The position numbers and the translations under genes are program-made. This document shows positions 7,144 to 14,881 of a DNA stretch of 16,680 bases, piece after piece. This DNA comes from a bacterium. GTDB taxonomy: Bacteria; JAMOTN01. Within the stretch, counting starts at the first letter, position 1; each line of letters opens with the position of its first letter. The notes beneath the pieces were generated by a model. It did not search any database. It was given only the letters and a program-made list of their open reading frames with translations, and was not told where the DNA came from. The stretch lies in the NCBI GenBank assembly GCA_027062325.1, contig JAMOTN010000075.1, forward strand, positions 1 through 16,680, written 5' to 3'.

Positions 7144-8376
7144 TTGAAAAGGGTTGTCGTTACGGGTATTGGATTGGTGACGCCTATTGGTTTGACAAAA
7201 GAGTTCAGAAATGGGATTTTTGAAGGAAAAAACGGAGCAGACTTAATAACTCGATTTGATGCTAGTGATGTTGGTAGTAAAGTTGCAGCAGAAGTCAAGG
7301 ATTTTGATCCTACGCCATGGATAGATAAAAAAGACTTGAAGCGTATGGATCTTGCTACTCAGTATGCTGTTGTAGCAGCGGCGCAAGCAATGGAAGATGC
7401 TGAATTGGAAGGAAAATTTGATCCAGAAAGAGCTGGGGTTATTGTTGGCTCCGGAATTGGTGGAATTGGTACAGTTGTTGAGCAAACACTAATTTGTGAG
7501 CAGCGTGGTGCCCGCCGTGTTTCACCGTTTATGATCCCAATGCTCATAGTAAACATACCTGCTGCAACTATTGCGATACGTTGGGGATTTGAGGGGGTTA
7601 ATTTTGCAGTTGTTACAGCTTGCGCAAGTGCGGCTCACTCAATTGGGGAGGCTTTCTGGAAGATAAGGAGTGGCCAACTTGATGTAGCTTTGGCTGGTGG
7701 AACTGAAGCAGCAATAATTAAGGTGGCTGTTGCAGGATTTTCTAACATGAGGGCACTTACTACCCGTAACGATGATCCAGAGCATGCTTCTCGTCCGTTT
7801 GATAAAAATAGAGACGGCTTCTTGATGGGAGAAGGGGCAGGAATTTTGGTGCTTGAGGAACTTGAACATGCTAAAAAGAGGGGCGCCAAAATTTATGCAG
7901 AAATTGTGGGATACGGTGCAAATGATGATGCGTATCACATGACAGCCCCGCATCCAGAGGCAAAGGGAATGGCCAAGTGTATGGAATTGGCCTTGAAAGA
8001 TGCAGGAATTAAACCAGAGGATATAGGTTATATCAACGCCCATGGAACAAGTACTCCTCTTAATGATAAAACCGAAACTCTGGCGATAAAGAAGGTATTT
8101 GGAGATCATGCTTACAAACTGAAGGTAAGCAGCACAAAGTCAATGATAGGTCACCTCTTGGGGGCAACTGGAGCTGTAGAAGCAGCAGCTGTTGTGTATT
8201 GTTTGCAGGAACAAAAAGTGCATCCAACGATAAATTACGAGGAGCCAGATCCAGATTGTGATTTGGATTACACTCCTAACAAAGCAGTGGAGTGGGAGTT
8301 TGAGTACGCACTTTCAAATTCTTTTGGATTTGGAGGACACAACGCATCGCTGGTGTTCAGAAAATGGAGCGAGTAG
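7144..8376 (+). CDS. fabF: 3-oxoacyl-ACP synthase II (FabF)
   Basis: FabF elongates acyl-ACP by condensation with malonyl-ACP. From the start chosen here the catalytic residues are C160 (TACASAAHS), H300 ([11 protein letters not shown]), K332 (STKSMIGH) and H337 (GHLLGATG); GFGGHN lies near the C-terminus. A GTG at 7135 is in frame but falls inside the GAGGGGTGG Shine-Dalgarno sequence. The TTG at 7144 is 8 bases after GAGGGG and gives the canonical N-terminus [10 protein letters not shown], so I use it (410 residues, normal). Transcription probably comes from read-through of the hairpin after acpP or from a weak local promoter. The 3' end overlaps rnc by 13 bases. Confidence 0.95.
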   Translation: MKRVVVTGIGLVTPIGLTKEFRNGIFEGKNGADLITRFDASDVGSKVAAEVKDFDPTPWIDKKDLKRMDLATQYAVVAAAQAMEDAELEGKFDPERAGVIVGSGIGGIGTVVEQTLICEQRGARRVSPFMIPMLIVNIPAATIAIRWGFEGVNFAVVTACASAAHSIGEAFWKIRSGQLDVALAGGTEAAIIKVAVAGFSNMRALTTRNDDPEHASRPFDKNRDGFLMGEGAGILVLEELEHAKKRGAKIYAEIVGYGANDDAYHMTAPHPEAKGMAKCMELALKDAGIKPEDIGYINAHGTSTPLNDKTETLAIKKVFGDHAYKLKVSSTKSMIGHLLGATGAVEAAAVVYCLQEQKVHPTINYEEPDPDCDLDYTPNKAVEWEFEYALSNSFGFGGHNASLVFRKWSE

Positions 8377-9056
8377 ATTATTCTCTTATAGAAAAAAAGG
8401 CGCATGTAGCGCTTAGGGATGTAAAAAAGACTGTCCGAATGTTGGTGCACTACTTTAACAATGCTGGTAAGCTAGAGTGGCGTACACATAAATCTATTGA
8501 TGTAAAGTCAAACTATGAGGACCTGGAGTTTGTTGGAGATGCATTGATAAATTGGTTGGCAGCACGTTTTTTATTCACGCGTGGTGTAAAAATAGAGGGA
8601 ATGTCGTCTGAGGGAAGTTTGACCTTTATAAGAAGGCGTTTGGTTGATGAAAAGGCTCTTGCTTACTTTGCGAAAGTTGTGGGGTTGGATAAATACATCC
8701 TGATTAACGATGCTAATTCTAAGACTCTTTCGGTATTGTCTGATGTAGCTGAAGCTTTCGCGGCCCAAGTTTGGTTTGAGTTTGGGGAGAAAAAGGTTGA
8801 GGAGATATTTACAGCTTATTGGTCAGTTGTTCTTGAGTTTGTAAATGAAAATACAGTTATTGATCCTAAGACTAGATTGAATAAGTATATTCAAAAGAAC
8901 CACTTGAATATAGAGTATGTCTATACTACAAAGGAAAAAGAGCATGTATGTTTAATAAAGGTTGGCGGTATCCCCATAGCTTATGGAAAAGATTACGTAA
9001 AAAAAGAGGCAGCCCAGAAGGCGGCATTTGAGGTTGGCAAAATTTTAGGGATTTAA
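8364..9056 (+). CDS. rnc: Ribonuclease III
   Basis: RNase III cleaves double-stranded RNA in rRNA maturation and mRNA turnover. The nuclease domain (about 10-155) has a divergent signature ([10 protein letters not shown]) but keeps the acidic residues expected at the metal sites: E52, E55, D59, D127 and E130. A double-stranded-RNA-binding domain follows (about 165-228: [12 protein letters not shown]..., ending [13 protein letters not shown]). The 230-residue length is normal. The usual SGGR motif before the second acidic cluster is absent (NDANSKTL instead). Its ATG lies inside the end of fabF (13-base overlap), so translation is coupled. The acpP-fabF-rnc arrangement is common in bacteria. 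Confidence 0.92.
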   Translation: MERVDYSLIEKKAHVALRDVKKTVRMLVHYFNNAGKLEWRTHKSIDVKSNYEDLEFVGDALINWLAARFLFTRGVKIEGMSSEGSLTFIRRRLVDEKALAYFAKVVGLDKYILINDANSKTLSVLSDVAEAFAAQVWFEFGEKKVEEIFTAYWSVVLEFVNENTVIDPKTRLNKYIQKNHLNIEYVYTTKEKEHVCLIKVGGIPIAYGKDYVKKEAAQKAAFEVGKILGI

Positions 9057-10126
9057 TGTTTTGGGTTATGAGTAAGGATAAAGCGGCTAAATTTTATCCC
9101 CTAAAATCTAAAGTGAAGAGGGCAGTGGTGTTTCTGCCCTGCGCTGGTTGTAAAAAGTTGTGTTCTTTCTGTGATCAGCGCATTATAACTAATAGGACTT
9201 TTCCTGAATTAGGAACTATAGAGCAAGATTTAAAAGAACAGCTTTTTGGAATTTTGAAATGGTTGGAAAGGAAAATTGAGAAAATAACTTCGAAATTTGA
9301 TTGCGAAATACAGAATTCATTGGCAGTTGAGATAGCTTTTTTTGGTGGGACTTTTACCTCACTTGATATAGAGTACCGTTACAAGCTTTTAAGTTTAGCA
9401 CGTGATTTGGGAAGTGAGTTTAAAAGACTTATTCCAGAAAAATTTTCCTCAATTGTAAAATGGCGTGGAATACGATTTTCTACAAAGCCAGGAACTGTTA
9501 ATAGATTGGAATTTGAAGATTGGAAAAAATTTGGTGTGTTTGCTGTAGAGCTTGGAGTTCAGACTACTGAGGATGAGGTTTTGGTTTTGCACGGCAGAGA
9601 TTACACTTTGGAAAATGTTATTAAAGATAGCAGTGCTTTACGTGAAGCTGGTTTCAGAGTTGGCTGGCAGTTTTTGGTTGGACTTCCTGGACAGAAAAGA
9701 GGATTTTGGAGAAAAGCTTTTAGCAAGTTTATACCAGATGAAGTTAGAATTTATCCACTGGTTGTGATAATGGGGACGCTTTTGGACAGGTGGATAGAGA
9801 ATGGAGAGCTTGAAAAAAAAGGGATAAAATTGTGGAATTTTGAAGATATTCTCGAGGAAGCGACAGATCTTTATGAGGAATGTTTGAAGAGAAAAGTAGA
9901 AGTTTTAAAAGTTGGTTTACATTACGAAAAGAGTTTAGCGGAGCGTGCAAGAGAATGGTACAATTGGGGTGATTTGGTGCGTTTGAACTATCTTAAGAGA
10001 CGTTTCGAGAGGAATGAAGAATTAACACCTCAGGAGAAAAAAATTTTATCCACGGCCTACGGGGGAGCCTTTTTAAAAAGTGGGAGTGGTTTAAAAGATT
10101 GGCTACTGAGGAGGAGTAGCAAATGA
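9056..10126 (+). CDS. Radical SAM protein of the Elp3-like type found beside rnc
   Basis: A 356-residue protein with the radical SAM motif CxxxCxxC at C32, C36 and C39 (with an extra C29). FFGGTFTSL, GVQTTEDEVL, a GWQFLVGLPGQ strand and RIYPLVVIMGT follow, as in the Elp3-like radical SAM proteins often encoded next to rnc and smc in Firmicutes. It should bind a 4Fe-4S cluster and SAM; the reaction and substrate of this branch are not known to me. I see no acetyltransferase domain, so it is not a full Elp3. The ATG overlaps the rnc stop by one base. A second in-frame ATG four codons later (9068) is possible. It ends in an ATGA overlap with the ATPase gene. Confidence 0.83.
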   Translation: MFWVMSKDKAAKFYPLKSKVKRAVVFLPCAGCKKLCSFCDQRIITNRTFPELGTIEQDLKEQLFGILKWLERKIEKITSKFDCEIQNSLAVEIAFFGGTFTSLDIEYRYKLLSLARDLGSEFKRLIPEKFSSIVKWRGIRFSTKPGTVNRLEFEDWKKFGVFAVELGVQTTEDEVLVLHGRDYTLENVIKDSSALREAGFRVGWQFLVGLPGQKRGFWRKAFSKFIPDEVRIYPLVVIMGTLLDRWIENGELEKKGIKLWNFEDILEEATDLYEECLKRKVEVLKVGLHYEKSLAERAREWYNWGDLVRLNYLKRRFERNEELTPQEKKILSTAYGGAFLKSGSGLKDWLLRRSSK

Positions 10127-11604
10127 CGAGAGATAGGAGAAAGCATCTGGAAAAATCTTGCTTTTTAAAGAAGCTTTTTATAAAAAGATGCGGTTGGATT
10201 GAGAATGCTGAACTTGAGTTTGGGGCTTCACCTGGTCTTTATATTTTGTGGGGAGAGAGTGGAAGTGGGAAGAGTATGATTTTGGATTCGGTTGCTCTAG
10301 CGCATGGAGTTATTTTACAGAGGTATCGTGGAATGGAGTTTGATATTGAGGTGAATACAAAGTGTGCCTCAGGTAAAAATAAAGCTGATGCTTATGAAAT
10401 TGCAATAAGGGGGAAGAGAGTGTTTAGTGGAAAGACATTAAGGAGTCAATATTTTATAAATGGAGAAAAAGTTAAGCAAAATATGGTTGAGAAGCTGTTT
10501 CGGGAAAATTTTGCCCATCAGGGACAGTTTTCTTTTGTAGAAATAAAAAATAATTTTAAGGAATTAATTTTGGATTACTCAGGTTTAAGGGAAGAGTATA
10601 CTCAAATAGAAGAGTTGCGCTCCAAAATTGAATTTTTAAAGAGTGTGGATGTGGAAGCTTTAAAAAATAAGTTGGATGAAGTTGAATTTCAATTGTCCAG
10701 AGTTGATGAGGAAGTACTTGAGAAGAGTTGGGATGAGGTTGCTGACGAGGTTGCAAATCTTGAGGGAATAATAAGCGGTTATGAAAAGATTTTGAAATTT
10801 AGGGATAAGGCGATTGAGTTTTTAAACGTAATTTTTGGAATTGAATTTGAGGCTGTAGATGTTTTTAAAAGTCAAAATTTAATGGAGGCGTTTGTTAGTT
10901 TAAAAGAATCTTTGGAATTCTTTTTAGATGAAACTGATCGTAAATTGAGTGAGATTGAAGATGTTAAAGTGAGGATTGAGGAGGCAAGGAGGATACTCAG
11001 GTATATGGAGGATATTGCTTCAATTTGGCAAGTTGCACCATTTGAGCTGCAGAGCAGGTATGAAGAGCTGATTTTAAAGAAGAAAAAGTTAGAAAGGGAT
11101 TTGGAGGTTGTTGAAAACGAGTTGGAAAATCTTAAATATTATGAAGATGAGTTTAGTAGAAGTTGTGCTGAGTTTGAAGGGAATCTTAAGGATAGTTTAA
11201 AAAAATTGAAATTGGAGTTAGAAAGTGCTAGTGAAAAGTTGGGATTAGGGTTTGAGATTGATGTTGAAGTATCTTCAGTTGTTCCTTTGGAGGTAAAATT
11301 GCTTTTCAGAGATGATAGAGGAGATAGGGATGTTGAAAAGCTGTCAGGTGGTGAAAGACAACGTTTAATGCTTGCTTTATCTTCTCTTTTAAAAGTCAAT
11401 ATTATGCTTTTAGATGAGCCAGCAGCAGGATTAGATGAAGAAAATGCTACCAAACTGGTTGAGTTTTTAAAAGAGAGTTCTAGGAATAAGCAGATAGTAG
11501 TTGTAACTCACAATAGAGTGATAAGAGATGCAGCAGACTGCGTTTTTGAAATAAAGCACGAGAATGGAAAGGTTCAGGTAAGAAGGGATAAATGTGAGTA
11601 TTGA
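10123..11604 (+). CDS. RecN/SMC-like coiled-coil ATPase
   Basis: A 493-residue ABC-type ATPase split by a helical middle. Walker A GESGSGKS is at 44-51, and a RecN-like HQGQ is at 132-135. Two Glu/Lys-rich coiled-coil stretches follow (about 155-215 and 265-370). The second ATPase half has signature LSGGERQ (407-413), Walker B IMLLDEP (427-433), D-loop AGLDEE (435-440) and H463 in VTHN. This is the layout of RecN, SMC and Rad50, which act on DNA structure or repair. It is shorter than RecN (about 550) and far shorter than SMC (about 1100-1200). The signature LSGGERQR and DEPAAGLD resemble transport ATPases rather than RecN's SGGELSR. Start: GAGGAGG (10108-10114), 8 bases before the ATG. A divergent RecN is the best guess. 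Confidence 0.78.
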   Translation: MTRDRRKHLEKSCFLKKLFIKRCGWIENAELEFGASPGLYILWGESGSGKSMILDSVALAHGVILQRYRGMEFDIEVNTKCASGKNKADAYEIAIRGKRVFSGKTLRSQYFINGEKVKQNMVEKLFRENFAHQGQFSFVEIKNNFKELILDYSGLREEYTQIEELRSKIEFLKSVDVEALKNKLDEVEFQLSRVDEEVLEKSWDEVADEVANLEGIISGYEKILKFRDKAIEFLNVIFGIEFEAVDVFKSQNLMEAFVSLKESLEFFLDETDRKLSEIEDVKVRIEEARRILRYMEDIASIWQVAPFELQSRYEELILKKKKLERDLEVVENELENLKYYEDEFSRSCAEFEGNLKDSLKKLKLELESASEKLGLGFEIDVEVSSVVPLEVKLLFRDDRGDRDVEKLSGGERQRLMLALSSLLKVNIMLLDEPAAGLDEENATKLVEFLKESSRNKQIVVVTHNRVIRDAADCVFEIKHENGKVQVRRDKCEY

Positions 11605-11641
11605 TGATTTGAGTTGATTGGGTTTTAAAGGAGGAGATTAG

Positions 11642-12031
11642 TTGAAGTCATTTGTGGTTTACTTTGTTGTTGCAGTAGGTGGTGCAATTGGGGCTGTACT
11701 TAGGTATTTTGTCTCTGGGATTTTCGCAAAGTGTTGTGGTTTTCTATTTCCGTGGGGAACGTTGGTTGTCAATTTGATGGGGGCTCTTTTCATAGGATTT
11801 ATTTCAGGAATCAGTGAAGAGTTATTATTGAATCCCGAGTGGCGGCTTTTTTTAATGATAGGTTTATTAGGGGGATTTACTACATTTTCTACTTATGTTC
11901 TTGAAACTTACAATCTTTTTGTTGATGGGGAGAAGCGAGTAGCTGTGTATAACGTTTTGCTGAACAATTTTCTGGGAATGTTGATGCTTATATTGGGATT
12001 TGCAGCGTCTAGGATGATTTTGAGAAAATGA
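11642..12031 (+). CDS. crcB: Fluoride ion channel FluC/CrcB
   Basis: A 129-residue, four-helix membrane protein of the Fluc family, which exports toxic fluoride as a dual-topology dimer. Diagnostic motifs are GGAIGAVLRY (13-22), WGTLVVNLMGA (38-48, with the conserved Asn44) and GGFTTFSTY (77-85), which carries the pore phenylalanines and central sodium-site residues in characterised members. The start is TTG at 11642, set by the strong AAAGGAGGAG at 11627-11636. It is followed 40 bases later by a DUF190 gene, a frequent partner. I see no fluoride riboswitch in the 37 bases upstream. Confidence 0.93.
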   Translation: MKSFVVYFVVAVGGAIGAVLRYFVSGIFAKCCGFLFPWGTLVVNLMGALFIGFISGISEELLLNPEWRLFLMIGLLGGFTTFSTYVLETYNLFVDGEKRVAVYNVLLNNFLGMLMLILGFAASRMILRK

Positions 12032-12071
12032 GAGAAAAGGTGGGCAAAGGTGTGTTTGGAGGGGAGAAAGC

Positions 12072-12428
12072 ATGAGTAGTGATAATAAAATAACACTCCC
12101 TGAAGATGGAATGCTTCTTAGGATATTTATAGGCGGTTGGGATAGAAAGGATGGTAGGCCACTTTATGAGTACATCGTATTGAAAGCACGTGAGATGAAG
12201 TTGGCAGGGGCTACTGTCCTGCGGGGAGTTATGGGGTTTGGTGCCAATAGTCATCTTCACACTGCAAAAATATTACGGTTATCGGAAGATTTGCCTATAG
12301 TGATAGAAATGGTTGATACGGAGGAAAATATAAAAAGTTTTCTTCCATTTTTAGAAGAAGTTGTAGATGATGGATTGATTACTCTTGAACGTGTTAAGAT
12401 TCTTCGCTACAAAGCAAAGAGGGGATAA
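12072..12428 (+). CDS. DUF190-family (PII-like) protein
   Basis: A 118-residue protein matching DUF190: LLRIFIGGWDRKDGRPLYEYIV, then AGATVLRGVMGFG, LPIVIEMVDTEE and a final LERVKILRYK strand. Family members adopt a PII-like ferredoxin fold and are often encoded beside crcB/fluC, as here; a sensing or regulatory role is suspected but not established. The pattern of a GFG turn after ATVLRGV and a Glu-rich helix is kept. A GGAGGGGAG site (about 12058-12066) precedes the ATG. The ABC ATPase begins 2 bases after its stop, so it may be co-transcribed with the transporter as well as with the fluoride channel. Confidence 0.88.
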   Translation: MSSDNKITLPEDGMLLRIFIGGWDRKDGRPLYEYIVLKAREMKLAGATVLRGVMGFGANSHLHTAKILRLSEDLPIVIEMVDTEENIKSFLPFLEEVVDDGLITLERVKILRYKAKRG

Positions 12429-12430
12429 CT

Positions 12431-13159
12431 GTGAAGGGAGCTACTGAGACGGCGAAAATTATATTAGTCTCTTCTCTTAGAAAGTCGTATTTAATAGGTT
12501 CTGAAAAACTAGAGGTACTAAAGGGAGTTGACTTTGAAGTAAGAAGAGGAGAATTTGTATGCATAATGGGACCTTCAGGAAGTGGAAAATCAACCTTGAT
12601 GCATCTTTTAGGCTGCCTTGATTCTCCTGACAGCGGTTCGTACATCCTTGATGGGGTAGAGGTGTCAACTCTTTCGGATTCGCAACTTGCCAGAGTTCGT
12701 AATCAGAAGATTGGATTTGTATTCCAAGCTTTTTTTCTAATTCCGTGGGCGACAGTTTATGAAAATGTTGAGCTTCCCTTGATTTATGCTGGTATTCCGT
12801 TTTACCGAAGAAGAAAAAAGGTATTGGCGGCTCTTGAATATGTGGATATGCAGCATCGTATTTGGCATAAACCTTCTCAACTTTCAGGAGGAGAGAGACA
12901 ACGTGTGGCGATTGCAAGGGCAATAGTTAATGATCCAACTTTAATATTGGCAGATGAACCTACAGGGAATCTTGATACTAAAAGAAGTCAAATGGTTATG
13001 AATTTGTTTAAAAGGTTGAATAAGCAAGGAAAAACTGTTGTAATAGTGACTCATGACCCAGAGATTACTACTTGGGCAGAACGCGTGGTTTACGTACGAG
13101 ATGGTGTCATAGAGAAGGAGGAAGTTTTGAAAAATGACAGCTTTGGTTCAAGCTTTTAA
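12431..13159 (+). CDS. MacB/LolD-type ABC transporter ATPase
   Basis: A 242-residue nucleotide-binding protein of the MacB/LolD/FtsE group. It has an A-loop/N-terminal [18 protein letters not shown], Walker A GPSGSGKS (47-54), Q-loop Gln99, signature LSGGERQ (151-157), Walker B LILADEP (171-177) followed by TGNLD, and switch His208. The start is GTG at 12431, six bases after GAGGGG. It overlaps the permease gene by 26 bases, marking a stable pair. These ATPases power FtsX-like permeases that work by mechanotransmission, moving lipoproteins, peptides or other substrates without driving them through the membrane channel. The substrate here is unknown. Confidence 0.93.
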   Translation: MKGATETAKIILVSSLRKSYLIGSEKLEVLKGVDFEVRRGEFVCIMGPSGSGKSTLMHLLGCLDSPDSGSYILDGVEVSTLSDSQLARVRNQKIGFVFQAFFLIPWATVYENVELPLIYAGIPFYRRRKKVLAALEYVDMQHRIWHKPSQLSGGERQRVAIARAIVNDPTLILADEPTGNLDTKRSQMVMNLFKRLNKQGKTVVIVTHDPEITTWAERVVYVRDGVIEKEEVLKNDSFGSSF

Positions 13160-14306
13160 GAGCATAATGGCAAATAAGGTTAGGACATTTTTAACCAGTC
13201 TTGGAATAATAATTGGAACTTTTAGTTTATTTGTTCTGCTTGCAGTGGGAGAAGGGGCAGGAGAGGCTATGCAGGATACCATAAGAAGTTTGGGGAGTAA
13301 TATCATAATGATTTTACCGGCTCCTGGAATGCGTTTTAGAGCAAGGAAAGTGCGTTTTGATGAGGAGGATTTTTTAGCATTGAAGGCTTTAGATGAGGCA
13401 AAGCAGGTTGTTGGGTATGCGGAGAAAACGGCCATAGTTGGTGTTGGAGGGCGAAAGTTTGCTTCACGTGTTAAGGGGATATACGGAGATTATTTCCGAG
13501 CGATGAATTTAAAACTTATAAAGGGACGATATCTTGATTATTTCGATTACAATTCCACAGATAGAGTTGTTGTTATAGGAAGTTTGCTTGCTAGGCGATT
13601 GTTTAAAGAAGAGGATCCAATTGGTAAGTTAATTGATATAGATGGGGTTAAGTTTGAAGTTGTCGGAGTTGTAGATAGAGAGTCTGCTACGTTTTCATTG
13701 GATAATAGCAGTTGTTTTGTGGGATTTAAGACTTTTGTAGCCGTATGGAAGATTCCTTTTTTCAATGTTTTTGTGTTGATTGCTAGAAATGAGGCAGATG
13801 TGGATGCTCTGCAGAATGAGGCAATACGTGCTCTTTATTCACGTTGGGGGGAAGATTTTATAGTTGAGTACGATGTTTTGAATCAACAAGAGTTGCTAAG
13901 TACTATGGAGAAAATTGGAGATATATTCAAGTTTTTCCTTGGAGTTGTGGCTTCAATCTCCCTTATTGTGGGTGGAATAGGAATAATGAACATAATGCTT
14001 GTCTCTGTTGCGGAGAGAACGCGTGAGATTGGGATAAGAAGGGCAATAGGAGCAACGAAGTTTAATATACTTGTAATGTTTATTTTGGAGGCAGTTGCTT
14101 TGTCTTTAGTTGGAGCTGTTGTAGGGTTGATTTTAGGTTGGTGGGCTGTAAAGTTTGTTGATAAACTAGGATATGCTGTATCTTATAATTGGGGACAGGT
14201 TATTGTTGCTACTTTGTTTCCAGTTGTAGTGGGAGTGGTGTTTGGATTTTTTCCTGCTTGGAGAGCAGCTTGTCTTAATGTGGTAGAGGCTTTGCGGTAT
14301 GAATAG
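13134..14306 (+). CDS. MacB/FtsX-family ABC transporter permease
   Basis: A 390-residue inner-membrane protein with the MacB layout. TM1 lies at about 17-40 after a NKVRTFLTSLGIIIG start. An extracytoplasmic domain of roughly 225 residues (MacB_PCD type) follows, then three C-terminal helices around 265-290, 318-345 and 355-378. Between helices 2 and 3 is the VAERTREIGIRRAIGAT coupling motif that contacts the ATPase. The C-terminus (EALRYE) is standard for the family. The ATG lies inside the ATPase gene, with AAGGAGGAA about 10 bases upstream. No MacA-type adaptor or TolC-type outer-membrane factor is in the window, so it could act alone, use a distant adaptor, or serve a different role such as peptide or lipoprotein handling. 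Confidence 0.92.
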   Translation: MTALVQAFKSIMANKVRTFLTSLGIIIGTFSLFVLLAVGEGAGEAMQDTIRSLGSNIIMILPAPGMRFRARKVRFDEEDFLALKALDEAKQVVGYAEKTAIVGVGGRKFASRVKGIYGDYFRAMNLKLIKGRYLDYFDYNSTDRVVVIGSLLARRLFKEEDPIGKLIDIDGVKFEVVGVVDRESATFSLDNSSCFVGFKTFVAVWKIPFFNVFVLIARNEADVDALQNEAIRALYSRWGEDFIVEYDVLNQQELLSTMEKIGDIFKFFLGVVASISLIVGGIGIMNIMLVSVAERTREIGIRRAIGATKFNILVMFILEAVALSLVGAVVGLILGWWAVKFVDKLGYAVSYNWGQVIVATLFPVVVGVVFGFFPAWRAACLNVVEALRYE

Positions 14307-14439
14307 CAGCTTTGTTTTAATATAATAATTGAAGTTGATGTGTATTTTTTGATAAAGTTTTTAATAAGTGATTGTCTATATAAAGAAGAGGATGATAAAG
14401 AAAAGGATGATAAAGAAGAGGATGGGGGGGAAGAAGTAG
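14307..14439 (+). other. Gap between the permease and the receiver gene
   Basis: These 133 AT-rich bases hold a 3 x 15-base purine-rich repeat (annotated separately) ending in a run of seven Gs just before the next gene. A TATAAT at 14321-14326 has no well-placed -35 box, so no promoter is called. No terminator hairpin was seen after the permease. The permease reading frame stays open past its TAG through the whole gap. Confidence 0.6.
14381..14425 (+). repeat. Three tandem copies of a 15-base purine-rich unit
   Basis: Copies at 14381-14395, 14396-14410 and 14411-14425 follow the pattern TAAAGAAGAGGATGA. Copy 2 has one change (G to A) and copy 3 differs at its last base. Each copy holds an AGAGGA or AAAGGA sequence that resembles a ribosome binding site. 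The array ends 14 bases before the receiver gene. Confidence 0.85.
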
Positions 14440-14820
14440 ATGAAGGATTCTAAGATTCTAATAGTTGACGATGCAGAGTTTATGCGCTTTACATTAAAAA
14501 GAATTCTCAATAAGCACGGTTTTAACAATATAGTTGAGGCTGGCGATGGTAAGGAAGCTGTGGAGGTTTACTTTAAAGAAAAGCCAGATCTTGTTACGAT
14601 GGATATTACCATGCCGATAATGGATGGAATTGCTGCGACAAAAGAGATATGTTCTAAAGATCCAAATGCTCTAATAGTAATTGTTTCTGCAGCAGGACAG
14701 AAGGATAAGGTTTTAGAGGCAATAAAAGCTGGGGCCAAGTATTTCATCGTCAAACCTTTCAAAGAGGAATTTGTTATTGAGACTATCATGAAATTTTTAA
14801 CTCAGAAAAAAGGCGGTTAG
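14440..14820 (+). CDS. Single-domain CheY-like response regulator
   Basis: A 126-residue receiver domain with no output domain. The acidic pocket (D10, D11), phospho-acceptor D55 (TMDITMP), switch Ser83 (IVSAAG) and K105 (VKPF) are all in place, so phosphorylation by a histidine kinase is expected. Such proteins act through binding partners, for example in chemotaxis, but no kinase, chemoreceptor or flagellar gene is nearby, so I do not call it cheY. The ATG follows a run of seven Gs (14424-14430) rather than a standard GGAGG site, and three 15-base repeats lie just upstream. It is separated from dnaN by 61 bases. Confidence 0.92.
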   Translation: MKDSKILIVDDAEFMRFTLKRILNKHGFNNIVEAGDGKEAVEVYFKEKPDLVTMDITMPIMDGIAATKEICSKDPNALIVIVSAAGQKDKVLEAIKAGAKYFIVKPFKEEFVIETIMKFLTQKKGG

Positions 14821-14881
14821 TTCTGTTTCCTCTATGTTTATTGATTGTAATTACACAATTTTATAAGGGGGAAATAAACTT

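Noticed and set aside
7639-8109. A 156-residue minus-strand open frame opposite fabF
   Set aside because: Same reasoning: the + strand frame is a clear FabF with all catalytic residues, and the antisense product shows no family features.
9552-9767. A 71-residue + strand open frame inside the radical SAM gene
   Set aside because: It is a different frame within a well-supported gene, with no ribosome site and no domain.
11605-11641. Fluoride riboswitch before crcB
   Set aside because: Only 37 bases separate crcB from the previous gene and they contain just the ribosome binding site, too little for the known aptamer.
12431-14306. Macrolide-resistance exporter MacAB
   Set aside because: Only an ATPase and permease are present, as separate proteins and without MacA or TolC; the family is broad and the substrate cannot be inferred.
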